Positions 4,649 to 7,353 of a DNA stretch of 7,353 nucleotides are shown here, in pieces; the stretch's first letter is position 1, and the number at the start of each line of letters is the position of its first letter. Source of the DNA: Pleurocapsa sp. MO_226.B13. Its GTDB lineage: Bacteria > Cyanobacteriota > Cyanobacteriia > Cyanobacteriales > Xenococcaceae. Position numbers and translations under genes: made by a program. Under the pieces are notes generated by a model. The model was given only the letters and a program-made list of their open reading frames with translations. It was not told where the DNA came from and did not search any database. The stretch lies in the NCBI GenBank assembly GCA_030064795.1, contig JASJEI010000405.1, forward strand, positions 1 to 7,353, written 5' to 3'.

Positions 4649-6880
4649 ATGACAGCATCTAAAGCGATCGGTCGGCGGAGCGACAGCGCAATCGCTCCAC
4701 TATCGACATTGACTGGAGTTATCGAACGAATTACCTTTCACTCTGAAGAGTCGGGCTATACAGTGGCGCGGTTGAACACTGGCAATGTCAAGCAGTTAAT
4801 TACCGTTGTGGGTAGCTTTGCCAACATCCAAGCAGGACAGACTTTACAGTTACAGGGTACTTGGACAGAACATCCCCAATATGGCTCGCAGTTTCAGGTA
4901 GTAAAGTATCAGGAGACTAAACCAGCCACGCTGACAGGAATTGAGAAGTATTTAGGTAGTGGTTTAGTAAAGGGAATTGGGCCCGTTACGGCTAAAAGAA
5001 TAGTCAAACATTTTGGGCTGGATACTTTAGAGATTATCGAGAATCAGATCCATCGTCTGATTGAAGTTCCAGGGATTGCTAAAAAGCGGATTGCGATGAT
5101 TTCTCGTACCTGGGAGGAACAAAAATCGATTAAGGAGGTGATGATATTCCTTCAGGGACATGGGGTGTCTACTACTTATGCAGTCAAGATTTACAAGCAG
5201 TATGGGGAGGATGCGATCGCTACAGTAACTACCAATCCCTATCAACTGGCAATAGACATTTTTGGTATTGGCTTTCTTACAGCGGATAAGATTGCGGTCA
5301 ATGTCGGAGTATCGCCCTGGTCTAAGTTTCGCTATCGGGCTGGCATACTTCATGTCCTAGATAAAGCATCGGAAGACGGACATTGTTATCTACCCGAAAG
5401 TGAGATTATTCCCTACACCAAAGAGTTATTGACGACAGAAGAACATCAGGCAGAGGAACGGGCGATCGCCAATATACTTAAGGGGATGGTCACAGAACAA
5501 CAGTTAGTCAAGGAACTAGATGAGGAGGTACTGTATTACAAACCCAGTTTCTACCATTCAGAACGACATCTAGCCAAGTTATTACAGCAGAAGCTAGAAA
5601 CCAAACATGATGTAGATGGCGATCGCGTCAAGAATTGGATAAATAGGTTTACCACTGCCAATAGAATTCAACTATCACCCCAACAATTCCAAGCAGTCGA
5701 GACGGCAGCGAGAGAAAAAGTGATGATTCTGACTGGTGGCCCTGGTACGGGAAAAACCTTTGTCACTCGTACTATCGTTACTCTCTGGAAAGCAATGGGT
5801 AAGAAGATTGCCTGTGCTGCACCGACGGGTAGAGCAGCCAAACGGTTATCTGAAATGACGGGTATTGAAGCTAAAACTCTCCATCGGCTGCTGGAATTCG
5901 ACCCCAGTAAGATGAGTTTTAAACGGGATTTGGATAATCAATTAGAGTGCAGTGCGATCGTAGTAGACGAGTCTAGCATGGTCGATTTATTTATGGCTCA
6001 TTCCCTACTCAAAGCCATACCAAAAGATGCTCTGCTATTGATGGTCGGAGACATCGATCAGTTACCCAGTGTCGGGCCGGGAAATGTCCTCAGAGACTCG
6101 ATCGCTTCAGAGAAAATCCCCGTCGTGCGTCTGACTCAGGTATTCCGTCAGGCTGCCGAAAGTGCGATCGTTCGCACCGCTCACCAAATCAACAATGGAC
6201 GCATACCCAAACTAGAACCAGTCAGTATGAAAGCTACCTCTGACTGTCTCTGGCATTCGGGAGGTACAGAAGCAGAACATGGGGTACAGACTATCTGTGA
6301 CCTCATCGAGCATTACATTCCTAAAGCTGGCTTTAATCCCGCTACCGATGTTCAGGTGTTATGTCCCATGACTCGCGGTTTAGTTGGAACTCGCAATCTC
6401 AACAAGGTACTACAACAGTTAATCAATCCTCCTAGTGAAGATAAAGAGGAATTAGTTAGAGGAGACAGTATTTTACGCACGAGCGATCGCGTCATGCAGT
6501 TAAAGAACGACTACAACAAAGAAGTGTTTAATGGGGATTTGGGAATAGTCAGGGCGATCGATAAAACCGAGAAGGAAGTCACGATTGATTTTGACGGTAG
6601 AGATGTAACCTACGACTATGCCGATTTAAATGAAATTACTTTAGCTTGGGCTACAAGCATTCATAAATCTCAAGGTTCTGAGTATCCCGTAGTAATTCTG
6701 CCTCTGTATACTTCTCACTACGTTATGCTCTCTCGCAATCTATTTTACACGGGACTGACTAGGAGTAAGAAATTGGCGTTGATTGTTGGTTCTGAGAAGG
6801 CTATTGCGATCGCTGTCAAGCAAGTTAAACAACAGCAGAGGTACACGAGATTAAAATCAAGATTGGAAAGTAAGAATTAA
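4649..6880 (+). CDS. recD2: RecD2-type SF1B DNA helicase
   Basis: A 743-residue RecD-like helicase, close to family length (about 715-800). RecD2 enzymes are ATP-driven 5'-3' DNA helicases that act without RecB and RecC, in repair and replication-fork processing. Order: an OB-type N-terminal domain with FHSEESGYTV (30-39) and EHPQYGSQFQ (74-83); helix-hairpin-helix units LGSGLVKGIGPVTAKRIV (102-119) and VPGIAKKR (130-137); the PYQLAIDIFGIGFLTADKIA segment (187-206); then the RecA-like core. Walker A is GGPGTGKT (363-370); Walker B is VVDES with D440-E441; motif III is GDIDQLPSVGPG (467-478); motif V is SIHKSQGSE (670-678); motif VI is YTGLTRS (700-706). An SH3-like insert lies in the VMQLKNDYNKEVFNGDLGIV region before motif V. 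All catalytic residues are present. The ATG at 4649 has no Shine-Dalgarno site. Five HIP1 sites lie within the gene, so it is well adapted to the host. Confidence 0.95.
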   Translation: MTASKAIGRRSDSAIAPLSTLTGVIERITFHSEESGYTVARLNTGNVKQLITVVGSFANIQAGQTLQLQGTWTEHPQYGSQFQVVKYQETKPATLTGIEKYLGSGLVKGIGPVTAKRIVKHFGLDTLEIIENQIHRLIEVPGIAKKRIAMISRTWEEQKSIKEVMIFLQGHGVSTTYAVKIYKQYGEDAIATVTTNPYQLAIDIFGIGFLTADKIAVNVGVSPWSKFRYRAGILHVLDKASEDGHCYLPESEIIPYTKELLTTEEHQAEERAIANILKGMVTEQQLVKELDEEVLYYKPSFYHSERHLAKLLQQKLETKHDVDGDRVKNWINRFTTANRIQLSPQQFQAVETAAREKVMILTGGPGTGKTFVTRTIVTLWKAMGKKIACAAPTGRAAKRLSEMTGIEAKTLHRLLEFDPSKMSFKRDLDNQLECSAIVVDESSMVDLFMAHSLLKAIPKDALLLMVGDIDQLPSVGPGNVLRDSIASEKIPVVRLTQVFRQAAESAIVRTAHQINNGRIPKLEPVSMKATSDCLWHSGGTEAEHGVQTICDLIEHYIPKAGFNPATDVQVLCPMTRGLVGTRNLNKVLQQLINPPSEDKEELVRGDSILRTSDRVMQLKNDYNKEVFNGDLGIVRAIDKTEKEVTIDFDGRDVTYDYADLNEITLAWATSIHKSQGSEYPVVILPLYTSHYVMLSRNLFYTGLTRSKKLALIVGSEKAIAIAVKQVKQQQRYTRLKSRLESKN

Positions 6881-6940
6881 GTAGCTGGGTAGAATCAATT
6901 TCCTGACCTGTTTTACAATTAATTACGCCTACCTACTTCA

Positions 6941-7003
6941 AGGCGATGCCTATATGCGTAGCGGTATCCGTGATAGACGGCTAGCTTCGCGATCGCGCTC
7001 GTC
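6941..7003. repeat. Composite cyanobacterial interspersed palindromic repeat
   Basis: A G+C-rich block in AT-rich intergenic DNA after recD2. It begins GGCGATGCC, a word common in cyanobacterial interspersed repeats, and includes HIP1 at 6989-6996. GCGGTATCCGTGATAGACG (6961-6979) is the exact reverse complement of 4120-4138. CGCTCGTC (6996-7003) matches the 4138-4145 arm and is the reverse complement of 4106-4113. A small hairpin TAGC-gg-TATC-cgt-GATA-gacg-GCTA is present inside. It appears to be an inverted, rearranged copy of the 4106-4145 element, and may also lie in the recD2 3' region. Confidence 0.6.
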
Positions 7004-7039
7004 ATCTTTTCCATAATCCGCTGGTAAGTTTTTAATCTC

Positions 7040-7235
7040 ATGAACAAAATTCAATCTTGTATCAGTCTCATAGATAAAGCTCTAGAAGCTTACCTTGTTC
7101 CAGAAGAAGAGCCGACCAAAATGGTCTTAAAACCTTCTAAAGATTTTCCCACTGATGGCTCTTTCACTCTCTCGAGATCACATTCGTTATCTTTTGAGGG
7201 AAATGGCTGCAATCAAGAAAATTCTTGAGAGTTAA
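7040..7235 (+). pseudogene. Small ORF with apparent frameshift in a CT repeat
   Basis: Function unknown. From the ATG at 7040 the frame reads MNKIQSCISLIDKALEAYLV, then an acidic turn and KMVLKPSKDFPTDGSF, and then becomes S/N-rich with low protein character, stopping at 7226-7228. In the next frame, from about 7173, the DNA encodes RDHIRYLLREMAAIKKIL and stops at TAA 7233-7235, which looks like a genuine amphipathic helix ending. The switch falls at CTCTCTC (7167-7173). One additional CT unit would join the two halves into a 65-residue protein. This is either a real frameshift by repeat slippage, a sequencing error, or two unrelated short frames. No clear Shine-Dalgarno site precedes the ATG. 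It lies 159 bp after recD2, separated from it by the palindromic repeat. I do not recognise the family. Confidence 0.4.
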
Positions 7236-7244
7236 TTTTCTCAA
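7217..7244 (+). terminator. Overlapping weak hairpins at the 3' end of the small ORF
   Basis: Two alternative stems overlap here: GAAAATT (7217-7223) with AATTTTC (7234-7240), and TTGAGA (7225-7230) with TCTCAA (7239-7244). They are A+T-rich and followed by AGTTTATT rather than a clean T-run. They might act as a weak terminator. From 7245 to the window end nothing else was found. Confidence 0.2.
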
Positions 7245-7353
7245 AGTTTATTGATTTCCTGTGTCAATACTAGATTCAGTCTTTGGCAATACCGATTCAA
7301 TGGAAATAGACATAGAAATTATCAAGATAGTTTAACAATGACATAGGCTGGGG

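Noticed and set aside
5027..5353. 108-codon minus-strand open frame inside recD2
   Set aside because: Antisense to a secure helicase gene with HhH motifs; no start signal or protein-like pattern.

Overview
The window looks like a stretch of a cyanobacterial plasmid (or a plasmid-like chromosomal island). The octamer GCGATCGC (HIP1, typical of cyanobacterial genomes) occurs 11 times in 7.35 kb. The base composition is moderately AT-rich. The core is a plasmid-type partition locus. No replication initiator, transposase, integrase, tRNA, rRNA or CRISPR array is visible.

Layout from left to right. (1) Positions 70-531, minus strand: a small protein with a MerR/excisionase-like helix-turn-helix at its N-terminus, with a perfect 12-bp palindrome just upstream. 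(2) Positions 613-861: no gene seen. (3) Positions 870-1141: a long degenerate tandem array with a strict 8-bp period, read here as the plasmid centromere and parA operator. (4) Positions 1154-2277: parA (deviant-Walker ATPase without an N-terminal DNA-binding extension), joined by an ATGA overlap to a small basic protein with a predicted ribbon-helix-helix C-terminus, the likely centromere-binding partner. (5) Positions 2267-2314: a second, short block of the same octamers, sharing an exact 18-mer with the upstream array, so the two par genes are bracketed by centromere-like repeats. (6) Positions 2387-3862: three co-directional genes of unknown function (164, 104 and 200 aa). The second resembles small cyanobacterial plasmid proteins that I recall being labelled FinO-like, and the third ends in a TerB-like helical domain. 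(7) Positions 3863-4265: no convincing gene; a G+C-rich cluster of hairpins at 4106-4251. (8) Positions 4266-4463, minus strand: a 65-aa basic conserved-looking protein, divergent from (9) positions 4649-6880: recD2, a 743-aa RecD-like SF1 helicase with all core motifs. (10) Positions 6941-7003: a composite palindromic repeat that is an inverted copy of part of the 4106-4145 hairpin. (11) Positions 7040-7235: a small ORF that appears to carry a frameshift in a CT repeat.

How the parts may work together: the ParA ATPase and its RHH partner would segregate the replicon by acting on the octamer arrays, and binding there would also repress the par operon and perhaps the 2387-3862 genes. RecD2 is a 5'-3' helicase family linked to DNA repair and fork processing. 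Its link to the plasmid is by location only. The most interesting items are the two phased octamer arrays, the unknown three-gene cluster directly behind them, and the hairpin cluster near recD2.
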